Positions 1 through 11,100 of a stretch of DNA of 64,000 bases are shown piece after piece. Both the position numbers and the translations under genes were made by a program. This DNA is from Pagrus major. Lineage: Eukaryota > Chordata > Actinopteri > Spariformes > Sparidae. The notes under the pieces are model-generated. The model was given only the letters and a program-made list of their open reading frames with translations. It was not told the origin of the DNA and ran no database searches. The stretch spans positions 28,354,710-28,418,709 of the forward strand of contig NC_133218.1 of NCBI RefSeq assembly GCF_040436345.1. The letters run 5' to 3'. The first letter of the stretch is position 1. Each line of letters opens with the position of its first letter.

Positions 1-1146
1 TTTACATACATTTGAAATAATGGAAATCATTTTTATTATGGAATGACTATTTTTGTGATAAAAAAGCAAATACATCTTTGTTAAAACTGGTTGATCACCA
101 AACCAAATGAAAGTGATGCAATCATTAATGTCATAAAAGCAGCCAAGTCTAAACTCTAAACTTTTCTTCTATGTTGTGTGAGTCTCCCTCATAGACAGGA
201 GGTTTCACCAGGATATCTGCTGTCATCTCCTGGTCAGCAGCTGCAACTGCAAACTGCACATCTGCTTTATTCTAACCAAGACAGTCGGGTCGATAGGAAG
301 GTAGAGGTGAGTAGAGGCCATTTAACAAATAAAAAAGTTTTTTTTTTTGCTGTTCCACTCTTTTAAAATGTCTACATGAAGCCGAGACTGCACAGTGAAC
401 ATCCACATAACCTGCTATAAACAGGCAAAACCACTGTTACAGATGTTACAGATAACGTTCGTGCCTCTGCTCTTGCTGCTTTGTTTCATGGCCAGTGGCT
501 GGCAGCAAAGCTTCATCATGCAGAGAGACTGGCTCCATTGTGTGCCTCAGTTTCTGTTGGCAGCCATGTCTGATTAGTATAAGGGACTTTGACCTTATAT
601 ATAGTACAATATGTGTATATACACTTTTGTTTTCTTTAGGCTACATCATCTGGGCTGGGCGTGTGTCTGCTTAACAGAGCACAAAGTCATCAAAGATAAA
701 AATAAAAAAATTATAATAATAATGTGTACTCCACTGACTGTTTCTTTCCTCCTGCATAAAGCACAGAAACTGGCCCATTCTTTCAATTATAAATCAAGGG
801 ATTTGAATAATTGTCTGCATATGTGCCTAAATATACAATGCAGTGTGTCTTTCAGCGGATTTTCTGGTAAATTAAAAACACTCATATGTTGTAGGCCTAT
901 TTATGTGCCCTAAAACATACACATTCTGTTAATTAAGAATCTATAAAATAAAATAAAATAAAATAAATACATCAGCTTTACCATATAAATAGATATAAAA
1001 TCTTGATTCATAAATAACCATGTTGAGAAAATGATTTTGAAGTTGAGATTGCTGATTTCTCTCGCGATATCTGGCAACCCAGCGAGCAGCCAGTCTCCTG
1101 TCAGCCCGTCAGGAAACACACCGGAGGTCCTCTGTCAGCCGCGGAA
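1..1146. other. Upstream region of the zinc-finger gene
   Basis: AT-rich sequence with no coding exon I can support. It has a short (TAAAA)n run near 945-967. The last 100 bases before the zinc-finger ATG become GC-richer and look like a promoter and 5' leader, including the palindrome-like TCTCGCGA at 1060-1067. Short open frames at 178-913 have no recognisable domain and no coding character. Confidence 0.5.
1060..1067. promoter_or_regulatory. TCTCGCGA promoter motif upstream of the zinc-finger gene
   Basis: TCTCGCGA lies about 80 bases upstream of the ATG at 1147. This motif is a known vertebrate core-promoter element, often found in TATA-less, constitutively active promoters. The same octamer recurs at 21370-21377 upstream of PBLD. 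Its role here is inferred from position only. Confidence 0.4.
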
Positions 1147-3489
1147 ATGTTCAAAACAGACAAACTAAAAGCGTTGGTGAATGAGAGGCTGTCAGCAGCC
1201 GCCGAGGAGATATTCAGCCTCTTTGAACAAACCATTAAAGAATATGCGGTGTTTCGTTCACAGCAGGAGACCGACCGACAGCGGAGGCAGGCCGGGTGGA
1301 AAGGTAACAGATTAACTTTCACCTCGGGGCAGCTCTGAAGCTCTGAAGCTCTGAAGCTGCTTCACTCCTCATCTAATCACGATAGCGTTTGTTAGGACGA
1401 ACTGGAGTCTGCAGTAGTCCGGGGGGCCACTCCCTAAATACACATAGGAGACAGCAAGTAGCGCCATTTTGCATCCCCACAGGGAGGAGGGGGGATGCAA
1501 AATGGCTGTCTCTGACCTAGGGACCATCAATAAATGACCCCATTGTTTGTTTGATTTACACAAAAACAATCTTTCTTTATGCTGGCTTGATGATATTAGT
1601 GAAAATTATGATTTCAAATAATAACACTAAGCTGATTTCATGTAGCACACTTATTTTGATTGCTAATGTGTTAGGTATTTATTTGGCAAAAATATTTTTT
1701 TTATAAGATAGGGGCTTTTTTTTTCAATAGCTTCCATGTCATGTGACCCAGTGACTCCAAACTAATGCCGAATTGTATTACTAAATGGGACAAATAAGAC
1801 ACACTTGTTTCATTACATTTTACTACTTCCTCTATTTTATATGAATATTTATTATGAAAATTCAGCTTTTTTTTCAATAGCTTCCATGTCATGTGACCCA
1901 GTGACTCCAAACCAATGCCGAATTGTATCACTACACAGGTCACATAAGACACGCCCCTTTTTTATTGGATTTAGCTGCTTCTTCTATTTTCTATCAATAA
2001 TTTTAATAAAAATTCAGCAGTTATTTTTCAATAGCTTGTATCACTGACTGGGACAAATCAGACACACTTGTTTTTATTACATTTTACTGCTTCTTCTATA
2101 TATATATGAATATTTTTGAATAACTTTCCTGACAATAAACAAAAATACCCAATATTGTGCTTCTCAAAACTGTAAAAACATGTTGTTCAGTTTGCTACAA
2201 CCCCTTTGCTATGTTGGTGTTTCCTATGTGGCCTTTGTAGTGATAATAGTGTAGTGATAAAAAATAATAGTGATAAAAATATAGATAATATAAAATAGAA
2301 GAAGCAGTTAAATCCAATAAAAAGAGGTGTGCTTGCGTTACAAAAAAGAAAAAGGAAGGGAAAATTGTAATTATTACCTAAGCTGTCAGTTGTAAACCTT
2401 TAACGAGAGCTTTCATGTTGGCCTGGCTTACCTAATGTAGTGGTGGCCAATAACCAGATGCAAATTTACAGTTTTTTTTTTTTTTTACCCTATATTGATT
2501 TTGAAGTCCATCAAACTAAAGCCTTTTTTTCTTTTTCTCATGTGTGTTACTATCCAGCCCCCCTGCAGCTCAATGTGCAGGAAGACGACGCGCCCCCTCA
2601 GCAGGATCAGAGTGAGAAGAAGACTGACCTGTGTGATGATGACCAGGAGCACCTGCGGATTAAAGAGGAACAGGAGGAGGAGCTGTGGACCTCTCAGACA
2701 GGTGAACAGCAGGAGGAGGCTGATACCAAGGACTCTATGTTCAATATCATTTATGTGCAAAGAAGTGAGGAAGATGGAAGTCAGCTCCCTCATCCAAACC
2801 AAGAAGGTGAAAGTTTGCCCAGCTGCTCATCTAAACAGTTGAAATCAGAGCCTCATAAAGAAGATGCATCAGAGCCGACCAGTGACTGTCAGATGAGTGA
2901 AGTCAGTGATGATGAATGGAGAGACAGTGGAGGATTTCAGAAACCACAGCAAGCTGGTGAGACAGCGGACAGGCCGTACACCTGCAGCGTCTGCAACAAG
3001 AACTTCAGGATTAAATCCATCCTGACTCGCCACATGAAGACGCACACAGGAGAGAAGCCTTACAGCTGCGGTGTTTGTGGAAAAAGCTTCATCCAGCGCT
3101 CCTATCTGCAGACTCACATGAACTCTCACTCCGGGCAGAAGCCGTACACGTGTAGCTTCTGTGGCAGAGGGTTCACGCAGGTTGGAAACATGAACGCGCA
3201 CATTCGAATCCACACGGGAGAGAAACCTCACAGCTGTAGCGACTGTGGAAAAAGCTTTAGAGAGAAGGCAGATCTCATCAAGCACACAATCATTCACACT
3301 GGCGAGAAGCCCTACGTTTGCTCAGTATGTAATATGAAATTCAGCGCTCAGTCCAATCTGACGCGCCACACGAAGACTCATTCAGGGGAGAGGCCGTATA
3401 GCTGCACTGCTTGCGGGAAAAGATTCATTCGGCGCTCCCATTTAATCATGCATACGAAGACTCACGCAGGAGAGAATCAAGAGACCTGA
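1147..3489 (+). CDS. C2H2 zinc-finger protein, six fingers, two exons
   Basis: Two exons, 1147-1303 and 2558-3489, join in frame (G|CC codon) to give 362 aa. Exon 1 encodes the helical leader typical of teleost zinc-finger families (VNERLSAAAEEIFSLFEQTI), followed by a Q/R-rich tail. Exon 2 begins with an acidic linker containing IKEEQEEELWTSQTGEQQ, also a hallmark of fish finger genes, and ends with six C2H2 fingers at about residues 193-356 joined by TGEKP-type linkers. The donor is GTAACA and the acceptor is TATCCAG. The protein is probably a nuclear sequence-specific DNA-binding factor; no KRAB or BTB domain is seen. The targets are unknown, and the large family makes one-to-one orthology impossible to call by eye. 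AATAAA at 3756-3761 is a possible polyadenylation signal. Confidence 0.88.
1331..1358. repeat. Three-unit 9-bp tandem repeat
   Basis: The unit AGCTCTGA(A) is repeated three times in the first intron of the zinc-finger gene, close to the donor. It looks like a small minisatellite with no evident function. Confidence 0.7.
1462..1505. repeat. Perfect hairpin-forming inverted repeat
   Basis: GCCATTTTGCATCCCC is followed 12 bases later by its exact reverse complement GGGGATGCAAAATGGC, in intron 1 of the zinc-finger gene. It could be a decayed short inverted-repeat transposon or a structured intronic RNA element. No target-site duplication was identified. Confidence 0.7.
1714..2125. repeat. About 151-bp tandem repeat, nearly three copies
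   Basis: Copies begin near 1714, 1865 and 2016. Each starts with a T-run followed by CAATAGCTTCCATGTC-like sequence and ends AAAATTCAG. The third copy has lost the middle of the unit. A reverse-complement piece of the unit lies at about 2285-2335. This suggests an element with internal tandem units and inverted ends, or local duplication plus inversion. It sits in the intron of the zinc-finger gene. Confidence 0.75.
2285..2335 (-). repeat. Inverted fragment of the 151-bp repeat unit
   Basis: AAAATAGAAGAAGCAGTTAA and the following AATCCAATAAAAAG are the reverse complement of the end of the second tandem unit at about 1955-1998. Together with the direct copies this gives the intron a tandem-plus-inverted arrangement. 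Confidence 0.6.
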
Positions 3490-4760
3490 GAAATTATTAC
3501 ATTTGCTTCATGACATTTATTTGATCATTTCACTGTAGATTTAAGTACTCAACAAGTTGTTACACTGTGTGTTTCTCCAAGTGATAAAAATGTGTGTAGA
3601 GTACAGTCATCAGATGTAATTTCTGTCTAACTTTTTAAACGTGTTGTAAAGAAATTAAATGAGGAGGCATTTTTACCTCCTACAAATCATCATCATCATC
3701 AGTTTGTCAGTGATGCCTGTTATGGAAAAACTGAGTTTAGTATTAGCTGAATGTAAATAAATCAAACTCCATTCATATAATTGTGCCTTAAGCTTTATAC
3801 TGGAGAACTACTGTGATGAACTATGCTGCATTCCCATACAAGGACATGTTTTCTTTGTCTTGTAGCGACTGTAATGTGACGCATCTTTCTCTACTTGCTT
3901 CAGCTCAGTAGATAAAACTAGCTCAGTAGTTTCTTATCATTCGACCCTCCTTCCTCTGACCCTGGATACTAGGACTGTGTGATTAAAAACATGAAGAGTA
4001 TACAATGTGCTGAAAATGTTGACTCATTCCTTTTGCAAAGGTGAACCCACATGCATATGTTTTTGAGAATAAAGTTTAGTTTCATTTTTCACCTTGTTGG
4101 GTGAAGAAATTGCCATAACAATGTCCTGTCCAGCATTCATGGATGGTGTACGAAGAATCGAAAGACTTTCTGGAAGAACAATAGGCTAAAGTTATCACCA
4201 TGATTTTTGTTTATGTCAGACGCTGAGAAAAGCATTGTAGATTTCTTGAGAGAGGGAGTCACCACCTAGAGATGCAGAAGTGGGCACCCCAAAACTAAGA
4301 ACCCCTGTCCGAGGTACATGTGACAATATGAAATAAAAGTCCCCTGAAATAAATAAATGTAGCATTATGGAATAAAAGTCCACTAAAATAAATAAAAGTT
4401 GAAAAAATGTGGGAAAATGTTCTTTTTTTAAAATAAAAACCTGAACTAAATTGACTCATTTATATATTTACATTTATTTAAAATGTATTGCCCCATTTAT
4501 ATATTTTGTAAATTTACTTTATAGGCACATTTATTTCATATGAATATTTATTATATAGGCATTTGTTTATTTACACGAACATATTGAGACACTATTGCCA
4601 CAAAAAGTCAGAACTTATTAAAAAATATACAGAACTTTTTTTTAAAGTTTGTTTTCATTTTGCAATGTATTTGAATTGTTTCATTAAGCATTACTGATGC
4701 GCTGAGCGTTCACTTAGTTTTGTCCCTGCTGGGGCTCCGTACAAAACAAAAAAAACAACC
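3490..4760. other. 3' flank of the zinc-finger gene and DNA2 upstream spacer
   Basis: Mostly AT-rich. It contains the probable 3' UTR of the zinc-finger gene (AATAAA at 3756-3761, and another AATAAA near 4068), a short (CAT)n at about 3687-3700, and A/T-rich imperfect repeats around 4320-4420 (AAATAAAAGTCC-like). No further gene was seen. Confidence 0.5.
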
Positions 4761-4769
4761 GTGTGTTAG

Positions 4770-4825
4770 CGGAAGTGCGGTGATGTCATTTCCGTTGCGC
4801 GAAACTGAAAACTTTGGCGCCGCAG
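4770..4825 (+). promoter_or_regulatory. DNA2 promoter cluster: ETS, CRE-like and two E2F sites
   Basis: In about 50 bases the sequence has GGAAGT (ETS core, about 4771), TGATGTCA (CRE-like, 4781-4788), GCGCGAAA (4797-4804, the reverse of TTTCGCGC) and TTTGGCGC (4813-4820). The last two both fit the E2F consensus TTTSSCGC, on opposite strands. E2F control would suit an S-phase replication gene such as DNA2. The sites lie about 300 bases upstream of the ATG, so a TSS just downstream is plausible. Binding is inferred. Confidence 0.6.
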
Positions 4826-5119
4826 AGCTGCACGAAGATGACGCCAAACATTGAATTAGCGCCGTAGTTTTCACGGAGAACCTACAGTAGGTACGTCTGT
4901 CAGAGGAGTCAGTAATCTCCAGGTTGTGGAGATGCGCAGTCGTTCAAAATGAAGCAGAATAAGCTCGGTTCGGGTAGCTGGTTAGCTTTGTTCCGTTAGC
5001 TAAAAAGAAAAGGCTAAAATAAACAACTCTTTCACCTCCAGTGGACGAGCTGGCTGTGGGGAACAGGGAGCAAAGGCGCTTAAATTCACACACCAGTCTG
5101 TGGTTCAATCAGAGTCACC

Positions 5120-8100
5120 ATGAACAGGACCAAACTGAAGAAAACCAAGGTGAGTTCAGAAGTTCAGCTCTGAAAGTAACGAACCAGCCTCTGATGAGAC
5201 CGCTGATTGTGTCACCTGTCAGTGTTGATCATGCAGCCTTGTTAGTTTTTTGGATGTCGGAAGCAGAAAGACACGTAATTCATACATTTATGTAAAATCG
5301 ACACCACGTTTTACACAACTGAGGGTTCAAAGAGATGTAAACATATCTACGTTTTGTTCACGTGTTGTCTGAATGAACACGAACAATGATTTATTAGAGT
5401 TAATAACTGACAAATGTTTGACTGAAGTGTCCTTTGTACAGTCTGAGCTGGCAAATGAGTAACATGCTCTCTGACAATTATCTGACACCACTGAAGTGCT
5501 TGTTAATGTTTGCTTTGATGTTTCTGTCAGGCACCAGGAGGGCAGAAGAACATCTCCTCCTTCTTTTCCTCTCAAAACCACAAGCAGGTAAATTATTAAG
5601 GATTGTATTTTCTTTTGGTCGTTTCTCTCTTTGCAGCTTTTCCTTTTGCTTTTTGTCTTTTTTCACTCAGTTTTTCATTTTAGGGTGACACAATTGTGAG
5701 ATGATGAATATTTCATTAATGCAGTATCTCCCATGTCTAATTCTTCTGTGCTTTATGTTTTGTTTTGTTTTTGGCAGCACGTTAAACAGCTCCTGAAGTT
5801 GCTTTTGCCAATGATGTTACTGTTTAACTCAACATGATTTAATGTTTAGTCTTCTGTTCTTTCCTCACTTGTCCCCCCTTTTTTCTTTTTTTTTAGTTTT
5901 TATGTAATTTTAATTTTGTTTCAACTTCTTCTTTAATCTGTATCTAGTGAAGTGCTATTCCTTTTCTCTCTGACTTACATAAACAATATACCAATAATTA
6001 TTTTAATGTTATGTGTTAAATTTCACATTTGACCCACATGTGTTGCTTTTAGGACTCATCTTCCACAAAATTATCTGTCACTGGCGCAGCACTCCCAAAG
6101 ACTGAACCTCAGGTCAAATATGGCGAAACCTCAACATTCAGACCACATTCCCCCTTAAAGAGGAGTATCCTCGGGGACCTTGATAACTTCCTGCCCTCGT
6201 CGCCGGATCTTCTCCTCGCTGTGCCCGAGACCCCCAAGAGTCAAATCAGGCATGCTTCGTCTCCTTCCTCCAGCCTGGAGAAGCTCAACCAGCTCTCCCC
6301 CATCTGCCGTAGCCCCCGATCCAAAGGGCAGAGTGTGCGGAGAGGTATGATCAAGGATGGAGGAAAAACCAAGAGGGAAGAGGGATGTTCTGGCTCCATA
6401 AAAAGACTCATCAGCCCTCCTCAAGAGTCGCACAATGCCAAGAAACCAAGAACTATCAATTCACCGGCACGAAGAATAGCACTCAGCCCCACGAGTGTCA
6501 ACCTGAAAGTTACGAGACCTATGATCGGCCCACTGAAGACACCTCATTTCTCCAGTGACCAGCCAGAGGGTCACAGCAGAGGTACTGAAGTTGTCTCTAA
6601 TGACAACAAAAACAAAACGACGTCACTGAAGTCTGTTTGGAAGAGAGACACGGAAGAGAGAGATAAAAATGAGAGAGATTCTGGTTTTACTGTGATAACA
6701 GAGCAGAAGGCAAATGAGGTTAAAGCCAGTGGAAACCCACACACTCGCCCAGATAACACTCTAACACTAACTGCGCACATGCACAAACCTGTTGCACAAA
6801 CTACCACACCTGCAATGCAGACAAGTGCAGAGATGGACCTTAACGAGAGACGAGCTACAAGAACAACAGTGACATCATCAAATGGAGACGGAGACAATGT
6901 GACATCATCAGATCAGGGGCAAGCTGGAGGTACACTGATACATTTTGATTATAACCAACTTAATGTTTTATAACAAAAGTATTTCCCTCGAACAAAGACA
7001 AGATTTCAGCCATTGAGTAATATTAGTCAAAGAAATGGTCAGTTTACCTTTTTGTATAGCCTGATCAATGCACCTGAACATCCTCTAACATATGTAATAT
7101 TTGAATTTTCAGATTAGTTTTTACGTATGTAAATGAGTCGTCTGTGTGTTCTTCTGTTTGCACGCTCATTTGCCTTGAATTGCCCCTCAAGGGACGAATT
7201 AACAATGGAATTTATTCACATCCCTATCTTTGTTACTTTTTCACACACAAAATCTACAGGTATGACGTCAGCGTGTCCTGCGGAGGAGGGGCTGGATGAG
7301 AGCTGGTTTACAGACCAGATGGATCATGATGGAGGTCTTGTCACAGAGGAGAAACCCAAAAAACCTCGGTGAGAAATGCGTGAACACTCTGACTTGGACA
7401 ATGTTGGTGGAGTTAGATTAGGTTTGGTGACAATAAATTAGCTCATGTCAGTAAAAGAGGGAGCAAATGAAGAAGAAGTGAGAGTACATGACACATTGGG
7501 AGAATACGTAGGTGGGTTTTTTAAAAAAGTTTTTAAAAATGATACATGGCAGATGATTGAAAAAACATATCTGATATAAGTCCTCTCTGTTCCAACAGGA
7601 AGGTGCCAGATAATGTAATCCTTTCTGGAGGCAGAAACAACCGCTACTGGGTGTTAGACGTGGAGGAGAGGCCTGGACACAAAACTCTGACGCTCACATG
7701 CTCCAAGTCTCTACATCCAACTGAGACGTGTCTGCTGAAGGATGGATGGTAATGCTGTGTGTTCGGGTCGGCTGCTGTTCATTTCCTCATTTTCACTATA
7801 ACCTTACATCATATTTTCCCCTTCAGTACCCAGATGCAGCACGGATTTGTGAATGTAACGCTGACTTTTGGACTTCAGGAGGGCTGCAACTAACGATTAT
7901 TTAAATTTTTGACTAATCTATTGATTATTTACTCGGTTCATTTCTCTGATAAGCTAACTCATCCAACATCCAACATCAACTACTAAAATAGTTTGTTAAT
8001 AATTTAATAGACAATTATCGATTCAATTCTAAACTATAGTATGTACAGTATTGGTACAAATACTCATTTCCAGTTAACTCACTATTTTTTATTTATTTAT

Positions 8101-11100
8101 TTATTTTTCTCTTAATAATAAAACATTTGATTTGAAGGCTTAGGTGTCAATAAGCCACACAAAATCCAGTATTTTAAGTTAAGGTTTTTTATCACAGCGT
8201 TTGGAGAAACACATTATGAATGAGCTGCCGTCCATTTTTTGGTGTGTCTTTGCTTCAGGTCCCCATTATGCATGTGTGTGCCTCTCTAAAACAGTCTTCC
8301 TTTCCTTTCTAGGGAGATGACGCCTGTTCGTCGAGGTGATGTGGTGCATCTGGAGGGCCACCCTGAAGGTGCATCCTGGGTAGTGGACAGGGAGCATGGC
8401 TTTCTGGTTTTACTACCCGACAGCCTCATCTCTGGTACCAGCATCTCGAGCTCCATCCGCTGCATGAGGCGTGCAGTACTGGGAGACATGTTTAAGGTAA
8501 AAGGCTTCACTAATACCATTATTATCCCTACCTGTCCTTTTATGTTGGTTGGTTGTTTTGTTGACTCTTTCACAGAGGTTTCGCTTTCAATGATCTTTTA
8601 GGCCAAAGTTTGATGTTGGCGCCTTCAGTTACATTATATTGTGCAGCTTTCATCTTATTTGAAATACACATACTTCAATAACACAGTGCTACTTTCTTTA
8701 TCTTCTTATTCTTTCTGTTTGCCATGATGCAGAGTTTTGATGGTGGCTCCAAGCAAATGCTGAACGGTACCATGGTCCATGAAGTCTTCCAGAGGGCTGC
8801 TACAGCTAAAGACTTTTCTTTGGAGACGCTGTCCAAGCTGGCTGACCAGGCCCTGCACAGTCCTCAGTACCTGGGGGACATGTAAGTGGTTAGATTATAC
8901 TCTGCAGGGTGCTGCAGACCTTATCCTTTCTGTAATGATTGAATTCACGGTTGTTCAGAACAGAGCACATGAATCAAAACATAAAGAAACAGCCGGGATG
9001 TGGTGAACAGTTTTTCACTTGATATTTGTGTGCGTATTGTTTGTCTTGTTCATTATGTTTGTGTTTTATTCATGTGTCTCTAGGTACAGTTTGGGTGTAA
9101 CCCAGGAAGAGATGAAGCAGGAACTACACGATTATCTGCCCTCACTGGAACATTGGGCGAAAGAATACCTGAGCTCCCCAACACCGAAAGCCATCAGCCT
9201 CAAAATGTACACACACACACACACACACACACTCACACACACACACAAACACAGAGCGCTATGGATTTTTTAACAAAACTTTATTAGCTCTGCAGGAGTC
9301 TATCTGATTGATTTGTGCCTATTAATCAGTGTAATCAATGTCACAAGTGTCAAAAGTAAGACTTGTGATACTGAGGATGTTCCTACAAAGTTTACTCAGT
9401 TTAAAATGTAATTGTAATTGATTATATGTTATCTGCGTCTGTCTCCACGACTCAGCCCTAACAGCAGAGCTCCGAGCAGGTGTCAGGACTCGGCAACTGT
9501 TGTCACGGTTACAGAGCTGGCAGACATAGAAGAGAACGTGTGGTCACCGAGATTTGGTCTGAAAGGGAAAATCGATGTGACAGCGCGTATTCGAATCCAA
9601 AGACCACGAAACGGAAGTCACAGAACCTCGGAGGAGAAAACCGTCCCCCTGGAGCTGAAAACTGGAAAGGAGTCGAACTCTATAGAGCATCGCAGTCAGG
9701 TAGGTGGACCACAGGATGGTCAACTAGGTAGATTATCGGCACATTTAATCACACAGCTATGGTTTCAAGATGTCTGTTTACATGTGATTTTCTGTGTATA
9801 GGTGATTCTTTACACTCTGATGAGCTTGGAGAGATACAACCCGGAAGCTGGCTTCTTGCTTTACCTCAAGACTGGCAACTTGCACCCTGTAGTGGCCAGC
9901 CACATGGACCGCAGAGGTACAGTTTACCTACAACAACTGTGATTAATCATATAAAAATATTGCTTTTCTTTAATCATAAGATTTAAATGGGTTTGTAAAG
10001 AACTTGATGATCCCACTGTACTTGCATTGTGCAGTGAAACGTTAGAAGAAGAGTCTTGTCTTCCAGGCCTTCCACAGCAGCCTCACCTTCATCACCTTTT
10101 TTTGCTAACCTCTATGTTTATCTCAGAGCTGCTGAAGCTGAGGAACACCTTGGTTCATCACATTCACAACTGTGTGGAGAAAGAGGCGGAGCGGAGCCGT
10201 TTGTCTCGACTTCCTGACATCCTGACCGACAGACAAACGTGCCAGTATTGTCCTCAGAGAAGAAACTGTGCTTTATATGAAAGGTAAACTTTTAGAACTA
10301 ATTTTGCAGCCATGGAAATCTTGAGCCTTAGTACCATTCACTACTTAACTAGTTAATGGTTGTTGTGTCTATCTTGTCCTCTTTTCTTACTACTTCCTGC
10401 TTATTGTCCCTTTTTCCTCCAGGGCTGTGGATGGCAGCTCTGAGAATGTCTCCGAGGATGTTGTGCGTGACTTCCTGCAGCAGGAAACGGGTCACCTGCT
10501 CCCGCCACACCTGAGCTATTTTTCCCATTGGCTGCTGCTCTGCTTCCTTGAGGCATCCACCATGGAGGCCAAGAATGGTCGAAAGCGTGTGTGGCTTCAG
10601 ACGGTAGAGGAGAGGTACGACGTGTAAACACTAGTCATCTTTGGCCTTCACTGAATGTTCCGTTGTGAGCCACTATGAAACACTCAGTGAAGTCAGATCC
10701 ATAATGGGATATAAAAACTGTATGAAACACTTGACTGAACTCTGACCTGTTTTCCTAGTGAGAAGAATGGCAGCTGTGTGGGGAATGTGCAGCTCAGTGG
10801 CCCAGTGATGGTGCAGTCTGAAGGGGTTTTCCTCCATCGTTTCCAGCGAAACAGTGCAGTGCCACAGAAGGGTTTGGCCACCAGCGGTTTGGCCAGCAGG
10901 GATCGCATCGTTGTTAGTGACCAGGAAGGTCGTCTGGTTGGTTTGGCAACCGGTTACCTGTGCGAGGTCAGCAGGACAACGATCAGCTGTACTCTGGACA
11001 GGTGAGAAGGAGCTTATGTACATGTGCTGTCTGAAGCGTTTTAACCAAAGGACAACTGAAGGACAGCTGGTGCTCAGTTGATGTCACTAACCTGATTTAC

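Noticed and set aside
2869-3297. 142-aa minus-strand frame over the zinc fingers
   Set aside because: A shadow of the repeated finger coding sequence on the other strand.
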